Shown one piece after another: positions 24,983 through 34,054 of a stretch of 41,893 bases of DNA (position 1 is the stretch's first letter; every line of letters begins with the position of its first letter). Below the pieces are notes generated by a model. The model was not told the origin of the DNA, did no database searches, and saw only the letters and a list, made by a program, of their open reading frames with translations. This stretch comes from JADFAK01 sp047615865 (lineage in GTDB: Bacteria > Bacteroidota > Bacteroidia > Flavobacteriales_D > Sanyastnellaceae), in the NCBI GenBank assembly GCA_047615865.1, contig JBLHIB010000019.1, positions 1 through 41,893 of the forward strand, written 5' to 3'. The position numbers and the translations under genes were made by a program.

Positions 24983-26452
24983 ATGTTACGCTTTTTCAAA
25001 TATGGTTCGGTTAAAATATTCTGTGTTGTCTTTTTTGGCATTGTGGTGCTTGTAGGTACTTTGATTGTTCATTCCTTTCAACTCAGAATCGAATCGGTGA
25101 GAAAATCACATGTTGCAAAGCTGGAAACTATTGGGCGCACTGTCGTCAATGAAATCAAAGCCCAGAAACTCTTTTTAACTGCAGGTGATCATGCTTTTTC
25201 AGACAGGAAGGAATCGCCGGAAAAATCCCGCTTGAATGCATTGCTTCTCCATGTTGCTGAATTGCATCTTCTAAAAGAACCCATAAGACTTGTTCTCAGA
25301 AACCAAGAAGGTGATTTGGCAATTATTTCCACTGCTTCTTTCGATGATATTCATTCGATCGACTGCGCCAATAAATCTGAATTAGAAGATTCCCATTTGG
25401 CCATTTTGGCCAATACTAGCATGTATGATGAGTCCAAAAGACTTTCCTCATTCACAGATATTCTTGATGAAAACGGAAAGCATGTCGCGGCTGTTCAATT
25501 GAGCTTGCCATTTCAACCGGTTCTGGATCTAGAGAGGTCAAGGCTGTACGATCAAATCGGCATCAGTGCTGCAACCCTCTTGCTCATCGGCGCGCTCATG
25601 TGCAAGTCTATTATGGCTACAATGCGCAAGGAATGGGTGCGCGAAAGTAAGTTGAAGCTGAAAAACGCAATCATTGAACGAAAGAATCAGGATATCACGG
25701 CTAGTATCAAATATGCCAAACGCCTTCAGTCGGCCTTTAAACCAAAACAAAGTGTCCTAGAAAAGTCTTTTAGCAAGTTCTTTGCCATCAATATGCCTAA
25801 GGATATTATTGGGGGTGATTTCTTTTGGTTTCATGATCAACCCTCAATGGATCTCAAAGTAGTCGTTCAGGCCGATTGCACAGGCCATGGCGTGCCTGGT
25901 GCAATGATGAGTGTGCTGGGCAATACGCTACTAGCAGAGATTGTCGTAGACTATGATGTCTTCGATCCCGCAATGATTCTTGAACTGATGAATCAGAAGT
26001 TGATGACTTTGCTCAATCAAGAAAATGCCGAAAGTTTGTCCGATGGAATGGATATCTCTGTCTGTGCTCTCAATACCAAGACAAACGAACTTACATATGC
26101 GGCTGCTAATCTGTCTGTAATACTTATTCGAGACAATGAATTGATTCAGCTTCGAGGGGATAGAAATCCGATAGGGGGCTTTCATTTTGAGTTAGACAGG
26201 AAGTTCAGCAACAAGACAGTAAGCCTTAAAAAGAACGACCAAATTTACATGTACACCGATGGTTATCAGGACCAGTTTGGAGGAGAGTTTGGAAAGCGTC
26301 TAAAAAGGAGAGGCTTCCATAATTTATTGCTAGCGACAAGCGCAAATTCGTTTAGTCAGCAACACGATATACTCCTCGATAAATTCACCGACTGGAAGGG
26401 AGCACGTGAGCAGGTGGATGATGTGTCTCTCCTTGGCTTTGAAATTTCATAA
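24983..26452 (+). CDS. Membrane sensor serine phosphatase (SpoIIE/PP2C-like)
   Basis: The protein is 489 residues from the ATG at 24983; a TTG at 24962 would add seven. A membrane helix (about 8-32), an extracytoplasmic sensor region (about 33-190) and a second helix (about 193-212) lead through a short coiled segment into a SpoIIE-type PPM phosphatase. Metal-binding aspartates are visible in KDIIGGDFFWF, VVQADCTGHGVPGAMMSVLG, MYTDGYQDQFG and EQVDDVSLLGFEI. In Bacteroidota such proteins often sit in partner-switching or two-component-like signalling; no anti-sigma partner is nearby. Motif A copy 4 lies in the coding sequence. Confidence 0.92.
   Translation: MLRFFKYGSVKIFCVVFFGIVVLVGTLIVHSFQLRIESVRKSHVAKLETIGRTVVNEIKAQKLFLTAGDHAFSDRKESPEKSRLNALLLHVAELHLLKEPIRLVLRNQEGDLAIISTASFDDIHSIDCANKSELEDSHLAILANTSMYDESKRLSSFTDILDENGKHVAAVQLSLPFQPVLDLERSRLYDQIGISAATLLLIGALMCKSIMATMRKEWVRESKLKLKNAIIERKNQDITASIKYAKRLQSAFKPKQSVLEKSFSKFFAINMPKDIIGGDFFWFHDQPSMDLKVVVQADCTGHGVPGAMMSVLGNTLLAEIVVDYDVFDPAMILELMNQKLMTLLNQENAESLSDGMDISVCALNTKTNELTYAAANLSVILIRDNELIQLRGDRNPIGGFHFELDRKFSNKTVSLKKNDQIYMYTDGYQDQFGGEFGKRLKRRGFHNLLLATSANSFSQQHDILLDKFTDWKGAREQVDDVSLLGFEIS
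26332..26347 (+). repeat. Motif A copy 4, inside the phosphatase gene
   Basis: This exact 16-mer is read as codons GCG ACA AGC GCA AAT (A-T-S-A-N), one frame off from the reading used by copy 3 in feoB. The segment lies in a non-catalytic stretch near the C-terminus. Confidence 0.7.
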
Positions 26453-26455
26453 GCA

Positions 26456-26495
26456 CCAAAAAAGCCATTCCCAACAGTGTTGAAAATGGCTTTTA
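26456..26495. terminator. Bidirectional terminator between the phosphatase gene and lolA
   Basis: A 10-bp perfect stem AAAAGCCATT/AATGGCTTTT with A- and T-rich edges lies between two convergent genes, so it can stop transcription from both sides. Confidence 0.85.
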
Positions 26496-26511
26496 AGCTT
26501 TACAAATATCT

Positions 26512-27150
26512 TTAGATTCGGTTGTCCGACATACGAACTCCTGGATACTTAGATTCATCAAATTTGAAGTGACTATCCTGAATCGCACCGTTGGTAATAA
26601 ATTTATTCAGATCATAGGTGGTCTCATCACCTTCTCGCCCTTTAATTTCAATCTTCACAACTTCCATTTTAGCTTTGTCTACATACAACATAACAGTATG
26701 GAAAGCTTTGTCTGTTGGATCGATAGGGAATAATTTGATGTGATAAGCAGCCCTACTATTCAAAGTCATTTCGCCCATCATCTCATGCTTGAAATCGTTC
26801 TCCCAAATCGTGAACAATTCCGACGGATTAAAAGCATCATCTCCTAAATCTTCTACGTAGTCGATGGTGCAATCATTTGACGATTTGTCATACACCCAAT
26901 AGCTGTCTCCATCATTGAAAATTTCAAAACTGTCAATTTTGAGGGCATATTTATCCCCTTTCACTTGAACTCGTCCTTCTTGTTTGCTATCAATTCCCGA
27001 CTGCTTGTCAACTAAATGACTTGAAAATTCGGCATCAATAGTCTCGTAGGTCTTGGCCTTTGCGCTCAACTCATCCAGTATTATTTGAGAAGTTTGACTG
27101 TTCGCGGTAAACGCAAATGCAATGGCGGTGAGTAATAATATCGTTCTCAT
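26512..27150 (-). CDS. lolA: LolA-like outer-membrane lipoprotein carrier protein
   Basis: The 212-residue periplasmic protein has a signal peptide (MRTILLLTAIAFAFTANS). The LolA fold pattern is visible: ILDELSAKAKTYETIDAEFSSHL, GRVQVKGDKYALKID, GDSYWVYDKSSNDCTIDYVE, and KIEIKGREGDETTYDLNKF. It would shuttle lipoproteins from the inner to the outer membrane. It follows ftsK by 13 bases, a linkage also seen in other Bacteroidota, and is probably cotranscribed with it. Confidence 0.88.
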   Translation of the reverse strand: MRTILLLTAIAFAFTANSQTSQIILDELSAKAKTYETIDAEFSSHLVDKQSGIDSKQEGRVQVKGDKYALKIDSFEIFNDGDSYWVYDKSSNDCTIDYVEDLGDDAFNPSELFTIWENDFKHEMMGEMTLNSRAAYHIKLFPIDPTDKAFHTVMLYVDKAKMEVVKIEIKGREGDETTYDLNKFITNGAIQDSHFKFDESKYPGVRMSDNRI

Positions 27151-27163
27151 AATCCTTAATTTC

Positions 27164-29800
27164 TTATTGTTCCTTTCCTCTATTCAATAACTGTTCCAAA
27201 CTCATCTCATCTGGAATAAGAACCTCTCTCGCCTTGCTCCCCTTAAAAGGGCCTATAATTCCGGCTGCTTCTAATTGATCAACAATTCGTCCTGCTCGGT
27301 TGTAGCCCAACTTAAGCTTTCTCTGCAGCAAAGACGCCGAACCTTGTTGATGAATGACGATGATTCTTGCTGCATCTTCAAATAAATCATCTCTGTCGTC
27401 ATCAGCGAGACCAGCCATTTCAGACGAATTTTCGTCAATATACTCAGGAAGTAAGAAGGCCGTTGGATAGCCACGCTGCGAGCCAATAAACTCACATATT
27501 TTCTCTACCTCTGGCGTATCCACGAATCCACATTGAATACGGATAAGATCGTTTCCTGAAGAATACAACATATCTCCTCTTCCTATTAATTGCTCGGCAC
27601 CACCTGCATCCAATATCGTTCTTGAATCGATTTTGGAAGTCACACGGAAAGCTATTCTTGCCGGGAAGTTGGCCTTGATGGTGCCAGTGATAATATTGAC
27701 CGAAGGACGTTGAGTTGCAATAATGAGGTGAATTCCAATTGCTCGAGCCAATTGCGCCAATCTGGCAATTGGTGTTTCGACTTCTTTTCCAGCCGTCATA
27801 ATGAGGTCGGCGAACTCATCAACCACCAATACAATGTAAGGTAGAAATCTATGGCCGTTCTCAGGGTTGAGTTTACGCTTGATAAACTTCGCGTTGTACT
27901 CCTTTAGATTTCGACATTGCGCATTTTTAAGTAGCTCATAACGCTCGTCCATCTCAATACAGAGTGAATTCAGCGTTTTGACAACCTTGTGTGTATCGGT
28001 AATGATTGCATCTTCTTCATCTGGTAATTTGGCGAGGTAGTGGCGCTCAATTTTATTGAATAGCGTAAGCTCAACTTTCTTCGGATCCACCAAAACAAAC
28101 TTCAATTGTGATGGATGCTTTTTGTACAGCAGCGAAACAAGGATCTCATTCAGACCCACCGACTTACCCTGTCCAGTTGCTCCAGCCATCAAAAGGTGAG
28201 GCATCTTGGCTAAGTCAACAATGAGAGTCTCATTGGAAACAGTCTTTCCCAGAACAATAGGGAGGTCGTATTTTGAGTTTTGAAATTTGTCAGAGGCAAT
28301 CAACGAAAGAACAGAAACGATGCTCGGCTTAGAGTTCGGAACCTCAATTCCTATTGTACCCCTTCCTGGAATAGGAGCTATGATTCGAATTCCTAATGCC
28401 GAAAGACTCAAAGCTATGTCATCCTCAAGATTCTTGATTTTCGAGATACGGACGCCAGGTGCAGGCACTATTTCATACAAGGTCACAGTGGGACCAATAG
28501 TCGCCTTGATCTTGCTGATTTCAATTTTGTAGTTGTTGAGGGTTTCAACAATTCTGTTCTTATTGGCCTCTAGCTCTGCCTTGTCTATTGATAATTCGGC
28601 ACTTCCGTGTGCGTCGAGCAGATCAATATTCGGTAACTCATAACGAGCAAGATCTAACTTGGGGTCATACTCACCAAATTCTTGAACCTTTTCGTCAATT
28701 TCATCCTCAGACAAAACGGCTTCATTCTCAACTTCCGCAATTTCAATATCGAGCTCTTCATCGATAGGGGGAGGTGGAGGAGATACGGGTGGGATCACTA
28801 CTTCGAAGTCATCATCTTCTGCAGGCTCTTCTTTGCTGTCTCCAGCAATTTCATTTAACAAGTCGTCGATTGTGTCCTCCGAACTATTTGTCTCCAACTC
28901 GAGGTCCTCAGCGACATTTGCCGAAGGCTCCAAACCTAACTCCTGCTTATTTCCGATAAGTTCATCAAGGATGTCATCAGTGGAATTATTCTCCTCGACG
29001 TATTCTTCTTCAACTCCCGCGACACGTGATGCTGAATTCTTTGGGCGGTTGTTGGTCTTGTCTTCTATTGTGCTTTCGTCCTCATCGTAGCTCTCCTTCT
29101 TGAAAAAGGATGACAGTTTGCCTTGCAACCAAACCAATGGCGTTTCGAAGTTGAACATTACTGTTGCCCCCAAAACGAATAGAATGGCAAGGAATGTTCC
29201 CAATCTTCCAATCGTAAACACACACCATTCCGTGACAAAGTGACCATAACCGCCTACTAAGTTCTCATTCGAGGTAATCTGCAAGGTTTGATCAAAGCCT
29301 TCAACCTTGTGGTGCGTGAAGAATCCCAATAGAAGCGGAAGGAAGAATAAACTAAAAATCGACAAACGAAAAGACTTTGCAAGGGGCAGGAATTCTTTCC
29401 GAAACCAGATCTTCAATCCCGTGAGTGCCAGAATAAAGGGAATAAGCAAGGCAGCGATTCCGAAGTATTGATTCATAAAGAACCAAGCAGTGTGCGCACC
29501 AGCCTTGCCCATGGCATTTCGAAAGGGCTCGCCAAGAGTCAATTCCTCAGAATCGGCGAGGATCAATCTTAGGTCGGCCGCACCCGTAAAAACATAGGAT
29601 AGGAAACAAAGGGCAAGGAATGCCGCAGAGAGGACCAAAAAAATCCCAAAAATCTTCCGAACACGATCGTCCTTCGCGAAACCGACCATGGCTGCGAATT
29701 TCTTTCCATTTGGAGCGTCCGACTTAGCCTTGCTCCTAGGCTTGGGAATGGAGCTGGCTTCAGCCTTTGATGAATTTTTACTGCGCTTTGTCTTTGCCAC
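27164..29800 (-). CDS. ftsK: DNA translocase FtsK/SpoIIIE
   Basis: The protein is 878 residues from the GTG at 29800; the frame opens at a TTG at 29821. Four N-terminal membrane helices (about 50-215) are followed by an acidic, low-complexity linker (about 235-380). The motor domain has Walker A AGATGQGKSVGLNE and Walker B IVLVVDEFADL, with IATQRPSVNIITG after it. The gamma DNA-reading domain closes the protein (SASLLQRKLKLGYNRAGRIVDQLEAAGIIG). It pumps chromosome dimers and terminus DNA through the septum. A TAATTTTG box at 29827 would start transcription near 29821, supporting the GTG start. A composite motif B copy lies in the linker. Confidence 0.96.
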   Translation of the reverse strand: MAKTKRSKNSSKAEASSIPKPRSKAKSDAPNGKKFAAMVGFAKDDRVRKIFGIFLVLSAAFLALCFLSYVFTGAADLRLILADSEELTLGEPFRNAMGKAGAHTAWFFMNQYFGIAALLIPFILALTGLKIWFRKEFLPLAKSFRLSIFSLFFLPLLLGFFTHHKVEGFDQTLQITSNENLVGGYGHFVTEWCVFTIGRLGTFLAILFVLGATVMFNFETPLVWLQGKLSSFFKKESYDEDESTIEDKTNNRPKNSASRVAGVEEEYVEENNSTDDILDELIGNKQELGLEPSANVAEDLELETNSSEDTIDDLLNEIAGDSKEEPAEDDDFEVVIPPVSPPPPPIDEELDIEIAEVENEAVLSEDEIDEKVQEFGEYDPKLDLARYELPNIDLLDAHGSAELSIDKAELEANKNRIVETLNNYKIEISKIKATIGPTVTLYEIVPAPGVRISKIKNLEDDIALSLSALGIRIIAPIPGRGTIGIEVPNSKPSIVSVLSLIASDKFQNSKYDLPIVLGKTVSNETLIVDLAKMPHLLMAGATGQGKSVGLNEILVSLLYKKHPSQLKFVLVDPKKVELTLFNKIERHYLAKLPDEEDAIITDTHKVVKTLNSLCIEMDERYELLKNAQCRNLKEYNAKFIKRKLNPENGHRFLPYIVLVVDEFADLIMTAGKEVETPIARLAQLARAIGIHLIIATQRPSVNIITGTIKANFPARIAFRVTSKIDSRTILDAGGAEQLIGRGDMLYSSGNDLIRIQCGFVDTPEVEKICEFIGSQRGYPTAFLLPEYIDENSSEMAGLADDDRDDLFEDAARIIVIHQQGSASLLQRKLKLGYNRAGRIVDQLEAAGIIGPFKGSKAREVLIPDEMSLEQLLNRGKEQ
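28910..28929 (+). repeat. Composite motif AGCGAC + motif B, inside ftsK
   Basis: The 20-mer AGCGACATTTGCCGAAGGCT joins the first six bases of motif A to a complete motif B (28915-28929, sharing one base). It lies in the variable linker-coding part of ftsK, on the strand opposite to the gene. Confidence 0.65.
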
Positions 29801-29826
29801 GTTAATATGTCTGTGAGTCAATCAAC

Positions 29827-29834
29827 CAAAATTA
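29827..29834 (-). promoter_or_regulatory. Candidate -7 box TAATTTTG for ftsK
   Basis: An exact TAnnTTTG match on the minus strand lies 26 bases before the GTG start at 29800. No TTG -33 element stands out. Confidence 0.45.
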
Positions 29835-30016
29835 CGAGTACTATAGCATTAGAAAGCCTATGGTACTGAGGTATTATAAACAGTTTTCGGTTCATAGTAA
29901 TGACCCGCCTCCAAATTTATTTTGCATGATTGGTAAACTAATCCAAGAAAAAAATAGCTCAGTTGTGAAGTAAATTATATTTTTGCGTCTGATTAGGGTA
30001 AATGTTATAAAATACA

Positions 30017-30024
30017 TAACTTTG
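30017..30024 (+). promoter_or_regulatory. Candidate -7 box TAACTTTG for rpmG
   Basis: An exact TAnnTTTG match lies 19 bases before the rpmG ATG at 30044. A second match, TATTTTTG, lies at 29978-29985, so there may be two promoters. Neither has a well-spaced TTG. Confidence 0.5.
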
Positions 30025-30043
30025 CACCCCTTAAAATCAGACG

Positions 30044-30226
30044 ATGGCGAAGAAAGGTAATAGAGTTCAGGTAATATTAGAATGCACAGAGCACAAGGAA
30101 TCGGGTCAGCCCGGAACTTCACGTTATGTGACAACTAAAAACCGCAAGAACACCCCAGAGAGACTTGAAATAAAAAAGTTCAATGCTCGATTGAAGAAGT
30201 ATACAATTCATAAAGAAATTAAATAA
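30044..30226 (+). CDS. rpmG: 50S ribosomal protein L33
   Basis: The 60-residue basic protein fits bL33 throughout (GNRVQVILECTEHKESG; SRYVTTKNRKNTPERLEIKKFNARLKKYTIHKEIK). Only one of the zinc-binding cysteines found in some L33 versions is present, so it is a cysteine-free-type L33. It starts the rpmG-DUF4295 pair that precedes ftsY. In relatives rpmB (L28) is often just upstream; it is absent here. Confidence 0.95.
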   Translation: MAKKGNRVQVILECTEHKESGQPGTSRYVTTKNRKNTPERLEIKKFNARLKKYTIHKEIK

Positions 30227-30233
30227 GTAGACC

Positions 30234-30389
30234 ATGGCTAAGAAGACCGTAGCATCACTCCAGACAGGCGCTGGTAAGAATTACTCTAAAGTAATCAGGA
30301 TGGTTAAATCTGCTAAGACAGGTGCCTACAGCCTCAAAGAGGAGATTGTTCATAATGACGAAGTTAAAGATTGGTTCGCGAAAGGTTGA
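30234..30389 (+). CDS. DUF4295 small basic protein, probably ribosome-associated
   Basis: The 51-residue frame (MAKKTVASLQTGAGKNYSKV, ending KDWFAKG) begins seven bases after the rpmG stop. DUF4295 proteins are specific to Bacteroidota and almost always follow rpmG. From memory, a Bacteroidota ribosome structure placed a small extra large-subunit protein that may be this family; I could not check that. Its charge, size and position fit a ribosomal protein. A terminator follows 28 bases later, so rpmG and this gene form a short unit separate from ftsY. Confidence 0.88.
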   Translation: MAKKTVASLQTGAGKNYSKVIRMVKSAKTGAYSLKEEIVHNDEVKDWFAKG

Positions 30390-30416
30390 TTTCACACCGA
30401 TCTTAAAATAGAATTG

Positions 30417-30451
30417 AGGCTTTTTTCCGATTATGGAGAGAAGCCTTTTTT
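30417..30451 (+). terminator. Intrinsic terminator after rpmG-DUF4295
   Basis: A 12-bp stem (AGGCTTTTTTCC with GGAGAGAAGCCT, two G-T wobbles), loop GATTAT, is followed by a T run. Confidence 0.8.
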
Positions 30452-30479
30452 ACTTTGAGCCCGTTTTTAAATTCCGAAC

Positions 30480-31436
30480 ATGAGTTTTTTCAAAAAGATT
30501 TTCTCCAAAGAGAAGAAGGAAACACTAGATAAAGGTCTTGAAAAGACCAAAACTAGTGTGTTCAGTAAGTTGAGCAAAGCCATTGCTGGAAAAAGCAAAG
30601 TGGATGAAGAAGTACTCGATAATCTCGAAGAAGTGCTCATCACTTCTGATGTGGGTGTAGAAACTACTTTGAAGATTATAGGTAGAATAGAAGAACGTGT
30701 TTCACGCGATAAGTACCTTGGGACCGATGAGCTCAATGGTATCCTGCGCGAAGAAATAACAAAACTCCTTTCTAAAGTAGACGGGGGAGAAGCTGTCGAC
30801 TTTAATCTGCCTGGTGGCCACAAGCCTCATGTTATCATGGTTGTGGGCGTCAACGGTGTAGGTAAAACTACAACCATTGGTAAACTCTCAGCTCAGTTCA
30901 AGTCAAAAGGATACCAGGTAGTTCTTGGTGCAGCCGATACTTTTAGAGCTGCAGCGATCGAACAACTAGATATTTGGGGAACTCGTGTTGGTGTTCCTGT
31001 GATCAAACAAAGCATGGGCTCAGATCCAGCTTCAGTTGCGTTCGATGCATTGGAGTCTGCGAATTCGAGAAATGCCGATGTCGTGATAATTGACACAGCA
31101 GGTCGATTGCACAATAAAGTGAACCTGATGAATGAGCTCACCAAAATCAAACGGGTGATGCAAAAAGTAGTTCCTGATGCTCCGCATGAGGTATTGCTTG
31201 TTTTGGATGGATCAACTGGTCAAAATGCAGTCGAACAGGCCAAGCAATTTATGTTAGCTACTGAAGTGACAGCTTTGGCATTGACCAAAATCGATGGCAC
31301 AGCTAAAGGTGGAGTAGTGATTGGAATCTCCGATCAATTGCAGATTCCTGTGAAATATATCGGTGTAGGTGAGGGTGTAGATGACCTTCAAGTATTCAAT
31401 AAACATGAGTTTGTAGACTCATTATTCAAGGCATAA
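30480..31436 (+). CDS. ftsY: Signal recognition particle receptor FtsY
   Basis: The 318-residue GTPase docks SRP-ribosome complexes at the inner membrane. It has a short basic N-terminus in place of the long acidic A domain of E. coli, then the N domain. The G domain has GVNGVGKTTTIGKLS (P-loop), AADTFRAAAIEQL, DTAGRLHNKVNLMNEL and TKIDGTAKGG. It ends at 31436, sharing one base with the rimO ATG, so the two are translationally coupled. Confidence 0.97.
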   Translation: MSFFKKIFSKEKKETLDKGLEKTKTSVFSKLSKAIAGKSKVDEEVLDNLEEVLITSDVGVETTLKIIGRIEERVSRDKYLGTDELNGILREEITKLLSKVDGGEAVDFNLPGGHKPHVIMVVGVNGVGKTTTIGKLSAQFKSKGYQVVLGAADTFRAAAIEQLDIWGTRVGVPVIKQSMGSDPASVAFDALESANSRNADVVIIDTAGRLHNKVNLMNELTKIKRVMQKVVPDAPHEVLLVLDGSTGQNAVEQAKQFMLATEVTALALTKIDGTAKGGVVIGISDQLQIPVKYIGVGEGVDDLQVFNKHEFVDSLFKA

Positions 31437-32746
31437 TGAAGACGAAGGGACTCAAAAGACCGAAGATTAACGTAGTTACACTTGGGTGTTCAAAGAATAT
31501 TTATGATTCTGAGGTGTTGATGGCTCAACTCAATGCCAATCAATATGAAGTGACTCATGAGTCAACTGAAGATGATGCTCCTATTGTAATCATCAATACA
31601 TGCGGCTTCATTGACAATGCCAAAGAGGAATCTGTCAATACTATACTGCGCTATGCTGAAGCAAAGCGTGAAGGACAGGTTGAAAAAGTCTATGTAACTG
31701 GTTGCTTGAGCGAACGCTACGCCGACGATCTGAAAAAGGAAATTCCTGAAGTAGATTCATGGTACGGCACAAGAGAACTTCCTCGACTTCTTAAGACGCT
31801 TAAAGCCGATTATAAAAAAGAATTGGTTGGTGAGCGATTGCTAACTACACCTGTTCATTATGCCTACCTTAAGATAGCCGAAGGGTGCGATCGCCCATGT
31901 GCGTTTTGCGCTATTCCCTTGATGAGAGGAAAGCATGTTTCTACTCCTATGGAGGATTTGGTCGCTCAAACTAAGAGTTTGGCTGCCAAAGGAACAAAAG
32001 AATTGATTCTCATTGCTCAAGATCTTACGTTCTACGGGCTTGATATATACAAGGAGCGACGTTTAGCTGCCTTGATCACTGCTCTTTCTGAAGTAGAGGG
32101 TATAGAGTGGATTCGTTTGCACTATGCTTACCCTTCTGGATTTCCAGAAGATGTTCTTGACGTAATCAGAGAGAACCCGAAAGTGTGCAATTACCTCGAT
32201 ATACCTCTGCAACACGGTACAACTAAGATGCTCAAGTCTATGAGAAGGGGTATCACACGTGAAAAAACTGATGAGCTTCTAGAAAAAATTCGTGCAAAAG
32301 TACCTGGTATCTGCATTCGTACTACGCTCATTTCAGGATTTCCAGGGGAGACGCAAGAAGACTTTGAGGAGATGAAGAGCTGGGTGAGCAATCAGAAGTT
32401 CAACCGCTTGGGAATATTCAATTATTCTCATGAGGAAGATACACATGCCTATCTTTTGGAAGATGATGTGCCCGCTGAGGTTAAAGCCGAACGTGCGCAG
32501 GCAATAATGGATGTTCAAGAAGAAATCAGTTATCAGCACAACCAGAAGTTGGTAGGCGAAACGATAAAAGTTTTGGTTGACCGTGTGGAAGGAGATTACT
32601 ATGTCGCTCGATCAGAATTTGATTCTCCAGAGGTTGACAATGAGGTGCTCATCTCTACTGAACACTTCCTCCGCGTAGGGGACTTTGTAAACGTAAAGAT
32701 TGACAGTGCGGATAGTTTTGATTTAGAGGCTACTCCAGTAGACTAG
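31436..32746 (+). CDS. rimO: Ribosomal protein S12 methylthiotransferase RimO
   Basis: The 436-residue radical-SAM enzyme adds a methylthio group to the conserved aspartate of S12. The N-terminal cluster domain has cysteines in VTLGCSKNIYDSE, INTCGFIDNAKEES and VTGCLSERY. The radical-SAM CxxxCxxC motif is CDRPCAFC (EGCDRPCAFCAIPLMRGKH). The C-terminal TRAM domain covers about the last 70 residues. The stop TAG lies in the palindrome CTAG (32743-32746), which also ends the opposing T9SS gene. Confidence 0.97.
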   Translation: MKTKGLKRPKINVVTLGCSKNIYDSEVLMAQLNANQYEVTHESTEDDAPIVIINTCGFIDNAKEESVNTILRYAEAKREGQVEKVYVTGCLSERYADDLKKEIPEVDSWYGTRELPRLLKTLKADYKKELVGERLLTTPVHYAYLKIAEGCDRPCAFCAIPLMRGKHVSTPMEDLVAQTKSLAAKGTKELILIAQDLTFYGLDIYKERRLAALITALSEVEGIEWIRLHYAYPSGFPEDVLDVIRENPKVCNYLDIPLQHGTTKMLKSMRRGITREKTDELLEKIRAKVPGICIRTTLISGFPGETQEDFEEMKSWVSNQKFNRLGIFNYSHEEDTHAYLLEDDVPAEVKAERAQAIMDVQEEISYQHNQKLVGETIKVLVDRVEGDYYVARSEFDSPEVDNEVLISTEHFLRVGDFVNVKIDSADSFDLEATPVD

Positions 32747-34047
32747 CGAATCACTAGTCGCTGATGATCGATCTTTCCACCTAATAAAGTAAACTCTACA
32801 AAGTAAACACCAGGACTAAGGTCTAGAGTTTTCAAATCGATTTGACGGGTGCTTCCAGCATACGAATTGGAAACAACCTTTCCACTTGTGTTGGTGATTC
32901 TGATGGATTCAATAATTCCCTCTTTACTATCAATTGTTACCAAGTCATGCGCTGGATTTGGATAGATCGCCAGATCCGCATTCGAGTGAAATTCAACGGC
33001 TTTCGTATTTGAATAATCAAACTCACCATTTGTGTCTGTTTGCTTCAAGCGATAATAACTAACTCCTTCATAAGGATTTGGGTCTATGGAGCTGTAATGA
33101 TTTGAAAGCTGAGTTGTCCCGCCACCTTCCATTCTGGAAACCTCTTCGTAATGGATTTGATCGATAGATTTTTCAATGGTGAAATATGCATTGCTAGTTT
33201 CTGAAGCAGTAGCCCAGTTTAGGTTCACATGATCGTCGCCAGCAGTTGCTTCAAAAGACAAGAGTTCAACAGAAAGGAATACCAAAGGACATATGTCTGG
33301 CTCAGCACCAGGAGTTCCATCTACAAATATACCTGTCACTTGCAAAGTCTCTACAGGAACGAAAATTGTCCCGTCTGGATTCAATCGACGAAACTGAAAA
33401 TTCATTATCATCGAAAAGAGACCATCAGTGGTGATTTGAGCGATCAGCAATTGATTGTTGACATCTGCCTGACCTTGGCTATTTGGAGGAAGCCACAAGC
33501 CAAAAACACTTGTTCCAACAATATCGTTCACCAGAAAACTTGATCCGGATTCAAATACTGGGAATGGGTTTGGGACGCCCGAAAGTGTGGTTGTATTGCT
33601 ACTATATGGGTCTGATCCGCTCGCTCCTTCTCCAATAGTAAACCATGAATCATATTCAGATTCTGGCAAAAACGGGAAGAATGCCGAATTCACAGCGTTT
33701 GCAATCGCTCCCGAGTTCGGAAGAGATTGAAAAAAGGTGGTCGTAGTTGTGGTCGCCCAATTGAAGAAGCTGTCTCCAAATATCGCCTGAAGCTCCCAGT
33801 TCGGGTCATCCATGCATACATATACTCGCCAACAACGAGGGGCAGAGGGACCAATCAAAGCGTTATCAATAACGCTCACGAGAGGAGCAGGAATAGTAAC
33901 TTCCTGAACCGAAATACCGTTAAATGGGGATTGGGCTTTGCCAGATTGGCATAAAAACAAAAGGGCTATCATCGAAATGATGCCAACAAGAGTTTTTTTG
34001 AAAGATATTTTTTTAGAGTAGTTCACGCTCAAGTGTTTAAAAGTCAA
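32743..34047 (-). CDS. T9SS-exported protein of unknown function
   Basis: The frame has 434 residues, opening at a TTG; a GTG at 34026 is an alternative that gives a more normal signal-peptide N-region. The signal peptide ends near FLCQSGKAQ. A central region (about 40-260) of unrecognised sequence contains a threonine run and the CWRVYVCMDDPNWELQAIFGD segment. A fibronectin-like module follows (LSFEATAGDDHVNLNWATASE, YFTIEKSID, YYRLKQTD). The end is a type A T9SS sorting domain (LAIYPNPAHDLVTID, LDLSPGVYFVEF). It is therefore a surface or released protein. Its stop overlaps that of rimO in CTAG. Confidence 0.85.
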   Translation of the reverse strand: MTFKHLSVNYSKKISFKKTLVGIISMIALLFLCQSGKAQSPFNGISVQEVTIPAPLVSVIDNALIGPSAPRCWRVYVCMDDPNWELQAIFGDSFFNWATTTTTTFFQSLPNSGAIANAVNSAFFPFLPESEYDSWFTIGEGASGSDPYSSNTTTLSGVPNPFPVFESGSSFLVNDIVGTSVFGLWLPPNSQGQADVNNQLLIAQITTDGLFSMIMNFQFRRLNPDGTIFVPVETLQVTGIFVDGTPGAEPDICPLVFLSVELLSFEATAGDDHVNLNWATASETSNAYFTIEKSIDQIHYEEVSRMEGGGTTQLSNHYSSIDPNPYEGVSYYRLKQTDTNGEFDYSNTKAVEFHSNADLAIYPNPAHDLVTIDSKEGIIESIRITNTSGKVVSNSYAGSTRQIDLKTLDLSPGVYFVEFTLLGGKIDHQRLVIR

Positions 34048-34054
34048 GGTGTAC

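Noticed and set aside
28910..28929. Motif A/B as the FtsK orienting sequence (KOPS)
   Set aside because: KOPS-like words are 8 bases and much more frequent; four to seven copies in 42 kb and a location inside ftsK itself are not evidence for it.
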